From Pseudomonadota bacterium (GTDB lineage: Bacteria > Pseudomonadota > Alphaproteobacteria > Sphingomonadales > Govanellaceae), in contig QEVO01000002.1 in NCBI GenBank assembly GCA_003577275.1, forward strand, positions 496,001 through 560,000: a DNA stretch of 64,000 bases, in the 5' to 3' direction. Positions 1 to 8,637 of this stretch are shown here, one piece after another. The translations under genes were made by a program, and so were the position numbers. Every line of letters starts with the position of its first letter. Position 1 is the first letter of the stretch. The notes under the pieces were generated by a model, which was not told the DNA's origin, made no database searches, and saw only the letters and a program-made list of their open reading frames with translations.

Positions 1-441
1 CACCAGCGCCTCGGCCGCTGGCACCAGGTCCAGCCTGGCCAGATGGTCGAGAAAATCGGGGTGACGGCCGTGCCGACGATGATCCTCGATGATCGCCGCC
101 TGGACGGCGCGGCTCAAGGGCGGCCTGCCCTGGTAGCGCTTGCCGGCGGCGGGCCGGGCCAACAGCACGCCCGCCTCCTCGAACGCCTCGCGGATCGCCG
201 AGACGCGATATTCGGTATCGGGGAAGCCTGGAAAGCGGCGCTTGACGGCGGCATTGCGATCCTGGGGCTCGACCTTGCCGCCGGGGAAGACATAGGCCCC
301 GCCGGCCACTCGCATTGCCCCATGGCGTTCGGTCATCAGCACTTCCAGGCGGCGGCCGCCGGGGCGCAACGGACCGTCGCGGACGATGATGATGGAAGCC
401 GAGGGTTTCGGGACGGGGGGCTTATCGATGGGGGCTGACAT
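1..441 (-). CDS. Nudix hydrolase, NUDT19-like, C-terminus cut by the window edge
   Basis: The reverse strand reads without a stop from an ATG at 441 to the window edge (147 codons). The translation has a Nudix box around residues 43-81: GGAYVFPGGKVEP followed, after an insertion, by AIREAFEEAGVLL, which fits Gx5Ex7REUxEExGU with the spacer seen in NUDT19/RM2-type CoA or nucleoside diphosphate hydrolases. The family cleaves nucleoside diphosphates linked to another moiety; the substrate here cannot be told. It begins 8 bases after the dnaE stop, so it is probably the last gene of the proS-lolCD-dnaE transcription unit. Confidence 0.8.
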   Translation of the reverse strand, partial: MSAPIDKPPVPKPSASIIIVRDGPLRPGGRRLEVLMTERHGAMRVAGGAYVFPGGKVEPQDRNAAVKRRFPGFPDTEYRVSAIREAFEEAGVLLARPAAGKRYQGRPPLSRAVQAAIIEDHRRHGRHPDFLDHLARLDLVPAAEALV

Positions 442-449
442 ACTATCTC

Positions 450-3400
450 TTAAATCTCTTCAACGGCATCGACGCCGGGCAGCATTCCGACCTCGGCGCG
501 TACGGCAGGAGAAATGGCATAGCGGCCCGGCAGGCGGAATTCAACCTCCCTGCCCTCGTCCAAGGCCGCGGTCAGGGTGATCAGGCCGCGCCCGCCCCGC
601 GCCCGACCGAATAGCTCCTTGAGCGCCGGCAGAGGGTGCGGCGAGGACAGCGCCACCTTCAGACCGCTGCCCGACCGCGCCGCCACCTTATCGACGCTAT
701 CCACCGCCGTGGCCGTCAGGCGCAAGGTTTCGCCATCGAGCCGCAGATCGCAGGTCAACACCAATGACTGCCCGGCGGCAAGGAGCGGCCGGGCGGTATT
801 CAGGGTTTCCTCAAACAGCGTCACCTCGAACGCGCCGGAACCATCGGACAGGCTCAAGTGCGCCATCGGCTTGCCGGTCTTGGTGCGCCGCTCCTTGATG
901 CCCTGGAGGGTGCCGGCGACCTTGGCGTGAGTCGTGCCGCTGGCGGCCAGCCGCGGCAACTCGGCGCTGGCCACCACCCGCTCCTGGCGCAAGGTCTTAG
1001 CGTAGGCATCCAGGGGATGGGCGGAGAGATAAAATCCCACCGCCTCGTATTCGGCGCGCAAGCGATCCACCAGCGGCCAATCGGCGACAACGGGGAGCGG
1101 CATCGGCGGCGCGGCGCCGGCGCTTGTCTCGCCAAACAAGCTGACCTGATTGCTCACCCGTTCCTCGGCCGCAGCATGGGCATGACGCAGGATGGTTTCC
1201 ACCGCGTCGTGAACCTGGCGACGGTTGGGCGTCAGACAGTCGAAGGCCCCGGCCTTGGCGAGGTTTTCCAAGGTGCGCTTGTTGATGGCGCGAGGGTCCA
1301 TGCGGCGGGCAAAATCACCCAAATCCCGGAAACGCCCGCCTTTTACGCGCTCGGCCGTCAACTCTTCCATGGCGTGCACGCCGACGTTCTTGACCGCGCC
1401 CAGGGCATAGCGGATGGCCAGGCCGCTGGCCGTATCTTCCACCGAGAAAGCCGCTTCCGAGGCGTTGATGTCGGGCGACAGGGTGGGAATGCCATGAAGC
1501 GCCGCATCTTCCTTGAAGACATTAAGCTTGTCGGTGTTCGCCATGTCGTACGTCATGGAGGCGGCGAGAAACTCCACCGGATAGTTGGCCTTCAGGTAGG
1601 CGGTCTGATAAGCGACCAGGGCATAGGCCGCGCCATGGCTCTTGTTAAAACCGTAGCCGGCGAATTTGGCCACCAGATCAAAGATGAAGGCGGCCTGCTC
1701 CTTGGCCACGTTTTTTTTCGCCGCGCCCTCCTCGAATCGGGCGCGCTGCTGATCCATCTCGGAGGCGATCTTCTTACCCATGGCGCGGCGCAACAGATCG
1801 GCCTCGCCCAGGCTGTAATCAGCGAGCACCTGGGCGATCTGCATCACCTGTTCCTGGTAGATGATGACGCCGTAGGTCTCCTTCAAAATCGGCTCCAGGA
1901 GCGGATGCAGGTAATCGGGCTTTTCCAGCCCGTGCTTGCGCTTGATGTAGCTCGGAATGTTGTCCATCGGTCCCGGACGATAGAGCGAGACCATGGCGAT
2001 GATGTCCTCGAACTTGTCGGGCTTTAATTGCGTCAGGGCGGCGCGCATGCCGGAACTTTCAAGCTGGAACACGCCCACCGTGTCACCCTTGGCGAGAAGC
2101 TCGAAGGTCGCCGGGTCATCGAGCGGCATGCGATCGAGATCGACGCTGACGCCGCGCCGCGCCAAGAGCGCCACCGCGCGGGCTAGCACGGTCAAGGTTT
2201 TCAAGCCGAGAAAATCGAACTTGACCAGTCCCGCCTGCTCGACCCACTTCATATTGAACTGGGTGACCGGCATGTCGGAGCGGGGATCGCGATAAAGCGG
2301 CGTCAATTGCTGCAACGGCCGATCGCCGATCACCACGCCCGCCGCGTGGGTGGAGGCGTGGCGATAAAGCCCTTCCAGCTTCAAGGCGATGTCGATCATG
2401 CGCGCCACTGCCGGATCGGCGTCGCGCTCGTAGCGCAAGCGGTCCTCGCTTTTCAGCGCATCTTCCAACGTCACCGGATTGGCCGGGTTGTTGGGCACCA
2501 TCTTGCAGATGCGATCAACCTGACCGTAGGGCAGTTGCAGCACGCGGCCGACGTCGCGCAACACGGCTCGGGCCTGCAATTTTCCAAAGGTAATGATCTG
2601 CGCCACCTGATCGCGGCCGTAGCGATCCTGTACATAGCGGATCACCTGATCGCGCTTTTCCTGACAGAAATCGATATCGAAGTCGGGCATGGAGACGCGT
2701 TCGGGATTAAGAAAGCGCTCGAACAGCAAGCCCCAACGCAACGGATCGAGATCGGTGATCTTCAACGCCCAGGCGACCACCGAACCGGCGCCCGAGCCGC
2801 GCCCCGGTCCCACCGGTACGCCATGGCCCTTGGCCCAGCGGATGAAGTCGGACACGATCAGGAAGTAGCCGGGGAAATCCATGCGGACGATGATGTCGAT
2901 TTCGTAATCGAGGCGATCACGGTAAGGCTTCGCCGCCGCGTCCTTTTCCGCTTCCGACATGCCGGGCTTGAAGACATGCGCCGCCAAGCGTTCTTCTAAC
3001 CCTTGGTTGGCGAGCTGGCGCAGCGAGTCCGCTTCGCTGACGCCCTCGCCGGCGGCGTACTTGGGCAGAATGGGATCGACTTTCGGAACCTTAAAGGCGC
3101 AGCGCCGGGCGATCACCACGGTATTGTCAATGGCTTCCGGCAGATCGGCGAACAGCGCGCGCATATCGGCGGCGGATTTAAAATAATGCTCCGGCGTCAA
3201 GCGGCGGCGATTGTCTTCGCTAACGTAAGTTCCCTCGGCGATGCACAACAGCGCGTCGTGCGCCTCGAACATGTCGCGGCCGGCGAAGTGCACGTCATTG
3301 GTGGCCACCAGCGGCAGATCATGGGCGTACGCCAAGTCGATGAATTTTTCCTCGGTGGCGTGCTCCGCGTCGGTGTCGTGACGCTGCAGCTCGATATAAA

Positions 3401-3917
3401 GCCGGCCGGGAAAGATGGCTTTCAAGCGCTCCAGCAACGCCGCCGCCGCCGTCTCCTGACCATTGCGCAACAAGCGCCCAACAGGGCCTTCCGCGCCGCC
3501 GGTCAAGCAAATCAGCCCCTCCGACGCGCCGGCAAGATCATCAATCTTGACGCTGGGTTCGCCCGCAACGCCTTCTAAATGCGCCTTGCTAACCAGCGCC
3601 ATCAGATTGCCATAGCCCTGCGCGTTTTGCACCAGCAGCACAACAGCTGCCGGCTTTTCCCGCAACATCGGCGCGGGGCCGGTTTCCGATTTCGGCACAT
3701 CGACGGCAAGCGCACAGCCGACGATGGGCTGCACGCCGGCGCTTGCAAGAACAGCAGATGCTTCCAGCGCGCCGAAAAGATTATTGGTGTCGGTGACCGC
3801 CACCGCCGGCATGTCAGCCTTGGCGCACAGCTTGGCCAGCGCCTTGATGTGAATGGCGCCTTCCGACAACGAATAGGCGGAATGGACACGCAGATGAATG
3901 AAATCGGCGGTGGGCAT
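450..3917 (-). CDS. dnaE: DNA polymerase III subunit alpha
   Basis: The 1155-residue product is the catalytic subunit of the replicative polymerase and has the usual DnaE length. Visible parts are an N-terminal PHP domain (FIHLRVHSAYSLSEGAIH near residue 6), the polymerase core with PGRGSGAGSVVAWAL and the catalytic acidic motif PDFDIDFCQEKR near residue 413, the YQEQVMQIAQ and GYGFNKSHGAAYAL motifs, a helix-hairpin-helix region and a C-terminal OB fold (GTLQGIKERRTKTGKPMAHLSL). The ATG at 3917 gives the expected N-terminus. It is the fifth gene of a minus-strand run from proS; a palindromic repeat separates it from the DUF1761 gene upstream. Confidence 0.97.
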   Translation of the reverse strand: MPTADFIHLRVHSAYSLSEGAIHIKALAKLCAKADMPAVAVTDTNNLFGALEASAVLASAGVQPIVGCALAVDVPKSETGPAPMLREKPAAVVLLVQNAQGYGNLMALVSKAHLEGVAGEPSVKIDDLAGASEGLICLTGGAEGPVGRLLRNGQETAAAALLERLKAIFPGRLYIELQRHDTDAEHATEEKFIDLAYAHDLPLVATNDVHFAGRDMFEAHDALLCIAEGTYVSEDNRRRLTPEHYFKSAADMRALFADLPEAIDNTVVIARRCAFKVPKVDPILPKYAAGEGVSEADSLRQLANQGLEERLAAHVFKPGMSEAEKDAAAKPYRDRLDYEIDIIVRMDFPGYFLIVSDFIRWAKGHGVPVGPGRGSGAGSVVAWALKITDLDPLRWGLLFERFLNPERVSMPDFDIDFCQEKRDQVIRYVQDRYGRDQVAQIITFGKLQARAVLRDVGRVLQLPYGQVDRICKMVPNNPANPVTLEDALKSEDRLRYERDADPAVARMIDIALKLEGLYRHASTHAAGVVIGDRPLQQLTPLYRDPRSDMPVTQFNMKWVEQAGLVKFDFLGLKTLTVLARAVALLARRGVSVDLDRMPLDDPATFELLAKGDTVGVFQLESSGMRAALTQLKPDKFEDIIAMVSLYRPGPMDNIPSYIKRKHGLEKPDYLHPLLEPILKETYGVIIYQEQVMQIAQVLADYSLGEADLLRRAMGKKIASEMDQQRARFEEGAAKKNVAKEQAAFIFDLVAKFAGYGFNKSHGAAYALVAYQTAYLKANYPVEFLAASMTYDMANTDKLNVFKEDAALHGIPTLSPDINASEAAFSVEDTASGLAIRYALGAVKNVGVHAMEELTAERVKGGRFRDLGDFARRMDPRAINKRTLENLAKAGAFDCLTPNRRQVHDAVETILRHAHAAAEERVSNQVSLFGETSAGAAPPMPLPVVADWPLVDRLRAEYEAVGFYLSAHPLDAYAKTLRQERVVASAELPRLAASGTTHAKVAGTLQGIKERRTKTGKPMAHLSLSDGSGAFEVTLFEETLNTARPLLAAGQSLVLTCDLRLDGETLRLTATAVDSVDKVAARSGSGLKVALSSPHPLPALKELFGRARGGRGLITLTAALDEGREVEFRLPGRYAISPAVRAEVGMLPGVDAVEEI

Positions 3918-3945
3918 ATTAGAGCGCTTCCCGGTCAGGCATAGC

Positions 3946-4032
3946 CGTCATTGCGAGAAGGCGAAGCCGACGAAGCAATCCAGCTCTGTAGATTCTGGAT
4001 CGCCGCGCCGCTTAACAGCGGCTCGCGATGAC
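3946..4032. repeat. Dispersed palindromic repeat, family 1 (GTCATTGCGAG), copy 1
   Basis: The element starts with CGTCATTGCGAG and GACGAAGCAATCCAG and ends with CTGGATCGCC and GGCTCGCGATGACA, so the two halves are near inverted complements. Other copies sit at about 28978, 30962 and 49382, with a half copy at 25907. It lies between dnaE and the DUF1761 gene and could fold as a long hairpin in their transcript. Confidence 0.8.
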
Positions 4033-4064
4033 AGCAATGGAGATTTTCGTCTTCTCCCATTCTT

Positions 4065-4466
4065 CTACCGCCAGGCGGCGAGGATCGCGCCCATCACCAT
4101 CATGCCGACGACGACATTACCGGCATAGAGCGTAAAAAGCTGGCGCGGCCGTCCCTCGTACGCCATGATCGGCGCCAACGCCGCGGCGAAAATGCCGGCG
4201 CCAATGAGAAAGCCGAACAAGACGCCCTCGACGAAACTGTCGATTTCCATGGCGACAATAAGCAGCGACAGAGTATAGGCCAGCACCAGCGCCGCCAGCG
4301 AGGCCAGGATCATCGGCCGCCAGAGAGCGCCAAGCTCTTGCCGTGTTTTGCCGATCAGCGACAACCATTTGTTGCCAAGAATCCGCGGCGCGTACCACAC
4401 CGCGCCCACCGCCATGTAGGCGGCGGCAGCGACAATAATCGCCAAGGGACTGGGATTATCAGGCAT
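4065..4466 (-). CDS. DUF1761 family membrane protein
   Basis: The product has 133 residues, mostly hydrophobic, with four predicted membrane segments (about 8-25, 50-72, 78-100 and 111-130). The N-terminal AAAAYMAVGAVWYAPRILGNKWL matches the G-x-WYsp-x-LFG-x-W signature of DUF1761 proteins, whose function is unknown. The stop of lolD lies 2 bases before its ATG, so it is co-transcribed with the lipoprotein export genes, which does not by itself show a link to Lol function. Confidence 0.75.
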   Translation of the reverse strand: MPDNPSPLAIIVAAAAYMAVGAVWYAPRILGNKWLSLIGKTRQELGALWRPMILASLAALVLAYTLSLLIVAMEIDSFVEGVLFGFLIGAGIFAAALAPIMAYEGRPRQLFTLYAGNVVVGMMVMGAILAAWR

Positions 4467-4468
4467 GT

Positions 4469-5164
4469 CTATTCCCCCGCTTCCGCCGCGACATCATGAA
4501 GCCGTCCTTCCTTGAGAAGGACAACCCGGCTCATCCGCGCCGCCAGCTCGCGATTATGGGTGGCGATCACCGCCGCTGCTCCCGCTTCACGCACCAGGCG
4601 CAGGAACTCCATCATAACACGTTCCGAGGTGGCGTCATCGAGATTGCCGGTGGGTTCATCGGCCAGGATGATCTTCGGGCCATTGGCCAGCGCCCGCATG
4701 ATGGCGACCCGCTGCTGCTCGCCGCCGGACAGCTCCGCCGGGCGATGGCGGGCGCGCTCCGTTAGCCCCACCCGATCGAGTAGCTCCAGAGCCTTGATCC
4801 GCGCCGCCGCCGGCGTCACCCCGGCGATAAGCTGCGGCAGCACGATGTTTTCCAGCGCGGTAAACTCCGGCAGCAGATGATGGAACTGATAGACGAAGCC
4901 AAGCTGATGCCGGCGCACCTCGGTGCGCGCGTCATCGTTCAAGCGCGACACCGTTTTGCCGGCAATTTCGATCTCGCCTGCTGTCGGTGCCTCCAGCAAG
5001 CCGGCGATGTGCAAGAGCGTCGATTTGCCCGCGCCTGAGGCGCCGACCAGCGCCACCACCTCGCCCGGCTCAACGATCAAGTCAACGCCGCGCAGCACAT
5101 GCAGCACGGCGCTGCCCTGTTTAAAGTCCATGCGAATATCGCGCAAAGCAAGGGCGGCGGTCAT
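4469..5164 (-). CDS. lolD: Lipoprotein-releasing ABC transporter ATP-binding protein LolD
   Basis: The 231-residue ATPase shows Walker A GASGAGKST (residues 42-50), Q-loop region, signature LSGGEQQR, Walker B IILADEPTGNLD and the switch histidine ATHNRE. The MacB/LolD subfamily shows in the N-terminal LALRDIRMDF...VLHVLRGVDL and the EPTGNLD context. It would power transfer of outer-membrane lipoproteins from the inner membrane to LolA. The gene for its membrane partner ends 4 bases upstream, so both form one unit. Confidence 0.93.
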   Translation of the reverse strand: MTAALALRDIRMDFKQGSAVLHVLRGVDLIVEPGEVVALVGASGAGKSTLLHIAGLLEAPTAGEIEIAGKTVSRLNDDARTEVRRHQLGFVYQFHHLLPEFTALENIVLPQLIAGVTPAAARIKALELLDRVGLTERARHRPAELSGGEQQRVAIMRALANGPKIILADEPTGNLDDATSERVMMEFLRLVREAGAAAVIATHNRELAARMSRVVLLKEGRLHDVAAEAGE

Positions 5165-5168
5165 GGCG

Positions 5169-6413
5169 TCACTCGTACCTTAAGGCTTCCACCGGATCGA
5201 GGCGCGAGGCGCGCCAGGACGGGTAGAGCGTCGCCAAAAACGACAACAGAAGCGCCACCCCCACCACCATGCCCACTTCGATGGCGTCCATGCGGGCGGG
5301 AATTTCAGTCAGGAAACGCAGCTCCGGCGACCACAGTTCGGTGCCGATGAGCTTCTCCAGGCCATGCTGCAACGCCTGAATGTTGTTGCACACCAGGACG
5401 CCGATGGCAAAGCCGAGCAAGGTGCCGAACGCGCCGATGCTGGCCCCGGCGATGAAAAATATCCGCATCACCGAGCCGCGCGACGCGCCCATGGTGCGCA
5501 GAATGGCGATATCGTGCCCCTTGTCCTTGACCAGCATGATGAGGCTGGAGACGATATTGAACACCGCCACCAGAATGATCAGGGTGAGGATCAGGAACAT
5601 CACGTTGCGTTCAACCTGAAGCGCGCTGAACAGCGCCGGATTGATCTGCTGCCAGGTAACCAGCCGCGCCGGCTCGTCGACCGCCGCCGAAATCGCCGGC
5701 AGCACGTCGTAGACGAGATCGGGATCGGTGATTACCACCTCCAGGCCCTGCACCCGATCGCCCAAGCCGAAGTAGCGCTGCGCTTGGGTGAGCGGCATGA
5801 AGATGAAGCGAGAGTCGTAACTGTATTCACCGACCTCGAAGGTAGCGACGACGCGATAGCTTACCGCGCGCGGCACGACGCCGAACGGCGTCGCCGCGCC
5901 TTTGGGCGACAACAAGGTCACGCTGTCACCGATTTTAAGGCCGTAATCCTCGGCAAAGCGCACGCCGACGGCGATACTGTTATCGCTGCCGAAATCCTTC
6001 AGGCTGCCCGCCTTGATATTGTCGGCGATGGCCGGCTGCAGCACGATGTCTTCCGGCTTGATGCCGCGCACCACCGCGCCGTCGGCCAAGTTATGGGCGG
6101 AGGCCAGTACGTGACCCTCGATCAACGGCGCCACCCGCACCACCCGGTCAACCTGGGCAATACGCTTGCCGACGTCATCGTAGTCGGCAAGTTCGCCATA
6201 ATAGCTTTGCACCAGGATGTGGCCGTTAAAGCCGATGACGCGAGACAACAGCTCCGCGCGAAAGCCGTTCATCACCGCCATGACGATAATGAGTGTCGCC
6301 ACCCCCAGCGAAATGCCGACCAATGAAAAGCCGGCAATGACAGAGATGAAACTGTCGCTTCGCCGGGCGCGCAAATAGCGTCCCGCCATCATCCATTCAA
6401 AGCGACGCCCCAT
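5169..6413 (-). CDS. lolC: Lipoprotein-releasing ABC transporter permease, LolC/LolE family
   Basis: The product has 414 residues. One membrane helix lies near the N-terminus (FISVIAGFSLVGISLGVATL, about 22-48), followed by a large periplasmic MacB-like domain to about residue 265 and three C-terminal helices (about 272-296, 315-345 and 378-400), the FtsX/LolE layout. Alphaproteobacteria often carry a single LolC/E-type gene working as a homodimer, so the choice between lolC and lolE is a naming matter. It lies between proS and lolD on the same strand with gaps of under 10 bases. Confidence 0.9.
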   Translation of the reverse strand: MGRRFEWMMAGRYLRARRSDSFISVIAGFSLVGISLGVATLIIVMAVMNGFRAELLSRVIGFNGHILVQSYYGELADYDDVGKRIAQVDRVVRVAPLIEGHVLASAHNLADGAVVRGIKPEDIVLQPAIADNIKAGSLKDFGSDNSIAVGVRFAEDYGLKIGDSVTLLSPKGAATPFGVVPRAVSYRVVATFEVGEYSYDSRFIFMPLTQAQRYFGLGDRVQGLEVVITDPDLVYDVLPAISAAVDEPARLVTWQQINPALFSALQVERNVMFLILTLIILVAVFNIVSSLIMLVKDKGHDIAILRTMGASRGSVMRIFFIAGASIGAFGTLLGFAIGVLVCNNIQALQHGLEKLIGTELWSPELRFLTEIPARMDAIEVGMVVGVALLLSFLATLYPSWRASRLDPVEALRYE

Positions 6414-6420
6414 CGGCCTG

Positions 6421-7731
6421 TTATCCCATGATCCTGTTGAGCGCCGCCTCCGGCGAAAGCTCCTGTTTCTCGCCGCTGCGGCGGTTCTTCAATTCCACCA
6501 CGCCGCTTTTTATACCCCGCGGGCCGACGACCACCTGCCATGGCAAGCCAATGAGGTCGCAGGTGGCGAACTTCCCGCCCGCCGATTCGTCAGTATCGTC
6601 ATAAAGCACGTCGACCCCGGCGTTCTGCAGCTTGGCGTAAAGATCATCGCAGGCGGTCACGCAGGCGGCGTCATTGGCGCGCAAGTTGATCAAGCCCACC
6701 TTGAAGGGGGCCACCGCCTGCGGCCAGATGATGCCGGCGTCATCATGGCTCGCCTCGATGATGGCGCCCACCAGGCGCGACACGCCGATGCCGTAGGAAC
6801 CCATTTCCACCGTGATGTCCGCGCCGTCCGGCCCCGTCACCTTGGCGTTCATCGCCTTGGAATACTTGGTGCCGAAATAGAAGATGTGGCCGACCTCGAT
6901 GCCCTTGGCGTGCTTCAAGCGTTCCGGCGGCACCGGGCATGACTTGGCGTCGTGTTTTTCCTGCTCCGCCGCATAAAGCGATTGCAGGTGAGTGACGGTT
7001 TTTTCAAAATCGTCGCCGGCGCCCATCAATTTTGCCAGCGAGATATCCTCGATCCCGGCATCGTAATAAATGTCGCTCTCGCCGGTGTGGGCGAGAATCT
7101 GAAACTCGTGGCTCAAGTCGCCGCCGATGGCGCCGGAATCGGCGCGCACCGGAATGGCCACCAGCCCCATGCGGGCGAAGGTGCGAAGATAGGCCATGTA
7201 CATGGCGTTGTAGGACCGCCGTGCGCCGGCGTAATCGAGATCGAAGGAGTAGGCATCCTTCATCAGGAATTCGCGCCCGCGCATAACGCCGAAGCGGGGG
7301 CGGATCTCGTCACGGAACTTCCATTGAATATGATAGAGGTTCTTCGGCAGGTCGCGGTAGCTTTTCACCGTGGTGCGGAAGATGTCGGTAATCAGTTCCT
7401 CGTTGGTCGGGCCATAGAGCATGTCGCGCTTGTGGCGGTCGACGATCCGGAGCATTTCCTCGCCATAGTCATTATAGCGGCCGCTTTCCCGCCACAGGTC
7501 GGCGGACTGGATGGTGGGCATCAGGAGCTCGACCGCCCCGGCGCGATCCTGTTCCTCGCGGACAATGGCCTCGATCTTGCGCAGCACCTTCAAGCCCAAC
7601 GGCAGCCATGAGTAAATGCCGGCGCTGGCCTGGCGGATCATGCCGGCCCTCAGCATCAGGCGGTGCGAGACGATCTGGGCTTCCTGGGGGTTTTCCTTGA
7701 TGATGGGGAGAAAATAACGACTAAGCCGCAT
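6421..7731 (-). CDS. proS: Prolyl-tRNA synthetase, short alphaproteobacterial type
   Basis: The 436-residue class II synthetase charges tRNA-Pro. The N-terminus [20 protein letters not shown], motif 1 region ([14 protein letters not shown]), motif 2 ([21 protein letters not shown]) and motif 3 ([16 protein letters not shown]) are all present, followed by the anticodon-binding domain. It is about 130 residues shorter than the E. coli enzyme because the editing insertion domain between motifs 2 and 3 is missing, as is usual in Rhizobiales and Rhodospirillales. It heads the proS-lolC-lolD run. Confidence 0.95.
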   Translation of the reverse strand: MRLSRYFLPIIKENPQEAQIVSHRLMLRAGMIRQASAGIYSWLPLGLKVLRKIEAIVREEQDRAGAVELLMPTIQSADLWRESGRYNDYGEEMLRIVDRHKRDMLYGPTNEELITDIFRTTVKSYRDLPKNLYHIQWKFRDEIRPRFGVMRGREFLMKDAYSFDLDYAGARRSYNAMYMAYLRTFARMGLVAIPVRADSGAIGGDLSHEFQILAHTGESDIYYDAGIEDISLAKLMGAGDDFEKTVTHLQSLYAAEQEKHDAKSCPVPPERLKHAKGIEVGHIFYFGTKYSKAMNAKVTGPDGADITVEMGSYGIGVSRLVGAIIEASHDDAGIIWPQAVAPFKVGLINLRANDAACVTACDDLYAKLQNAGVDVLYDDTDESAGGKFATCDLIGLPWQVVVGPRGIKSGVVELKNRRSGEKQELSPEAALNRIMG

Positions 7732-7830
7732 GGCAGGGTTCTTCCGGCGCTTTTGTGTTTTTCAAAAACGGGCCCTTAACAGCCGGGCCCGCAGGATGGC
7801 CGGCATCATAGCGAGCCTATGGCGCGCGCG

Positions 7831-8280
7831 CTACCGATCTTGGGGGCTGCCCTTGGAATTATCCTGGTCCCGGCGGCAAGCGTCTTTCACCGCCGCCACC
7901 CCGTCCGCGCCAAGGGGCTTGCCGTCCACGTAAAGCTCGCCGTCCTTGACCTCGATGAAGGTCAAGAACCCCTCGCCGCCCACCGATTTGCCGGTGGGGC
8001 CCAAGGGCGGCAACTGGTCGTCAACCTGAACCTTGATGGCGATGGCGAGGTTGCGCGCCCGCTCGCCGAAATCGGGATAGGCGGTCATATCGGCCTTGCC
8101 CTTATGCTCGACCCCCGCCTTCGGGCGATAGCGGTGTAAGGTTCGGCAATCGCTGGCGCGAATGACCCATGCCGAGGCCGCCGGGGTCGCCGAGTCTGGC
8201 ATCGGCTCGCCGCTTTTGACGTGGTAGTCGGCCTCGGCCAAGGCCATGGCGGCGGTCAAGATCAGGATGGGCACGGGCAT
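7831..8280 (-). CDS. Small secreted protein of unknown function
   Basis: I do not recognise this 149-residue protein. I chose the ATG at 8280 rather than 8304 because AGAGGGGG lies 5 bases before it and the result begins with a clean signal peptide (MPVPILILTAAMALAEA). The mature part has two cysteines (SDCRTLHRY and KDACRRD) that could form a disulfide, and a C-terminal EVKDGELYVDGKPLGADGV segment. It ends about 100 bases before the proS start and may be its own unit. Confidence 0.6.
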   Translation of the reverse strand: MPVPILILTAAMALAEADYHVKSGEPMPDSATPAASAWVIRASDCRTLHRYRPKAGVEHKGKADMTAYPDFGERARNLAIAIKVQVDDQLPPLGPTGKSVGGEGFLTFIEVKDGELYVDGKPLGADGVAAVKDACRRDQDNSKGSPQDR

Positions 8281-8637
8281 AGCGACCCCCTCTAGGATGT
8301 CCATTGTTGCGATTTTGCCACAATATCATAAAAATGTGACTAAAATACCATGCAATCCGTGGGTTCGCCGATGACAGGAAAGCTGGTCTTTAGTATCGTC
8401 TTGCGTTGAGAGGCATACTGTTTGAGGGAGCCCGAGTTTGGGGAGGATATAAACGGCCAGACATCGCCAAGAATGCCGGCCGATCAAAAAACAACAGAAT
8501 CATCCGCAAAAGCAAGGCTCCCCGCCTTGCTTTTGTCGTTTTGGGGTCCCCCCATCCCTGCCATGCGAATGTACGGGTAAGGACGCGGTCGATACCTCCC
8601 GGACCGCAGCCATCGTAGGCCCCGGAAAAGGCAGACT
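8281..8637. other. Intergenic stretch with no gene found
   Basis: This 357-base stretch lies between the small secreted protein and the acyl-CoA ligase, both on the minus strand. No reading frame in it looks protein-like. It holds one clear hairpin (8508-8534) and, next to 8280, the leader of the secreted protein gene. Confidence 0.5.
8508..8534 (-). terminator. Hairpin, probable terminator of the acyl-CoA ligase unit
   Basis: AAAAGCAAGG and CCTTGCTTTT form a perfect 10-base-pair stem around a 7-base loop, ending in a T run on either strand. It lies about 105 bases beyond the stop of the minus-strand ligase gene. Confidence 0.6.

Noticed and set aside
858..2027. Long plus-strand open frame of 389 codons opposite dnaE
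   Set aside because: It is an antisense shadow of a clear dnaE gene; the translation is rich in His, Arg and Gly with no domain pattern. The same holds for frames at 5364-6326, 6952-7611, 19901-20830, 21303-22196 and 42541-43461.
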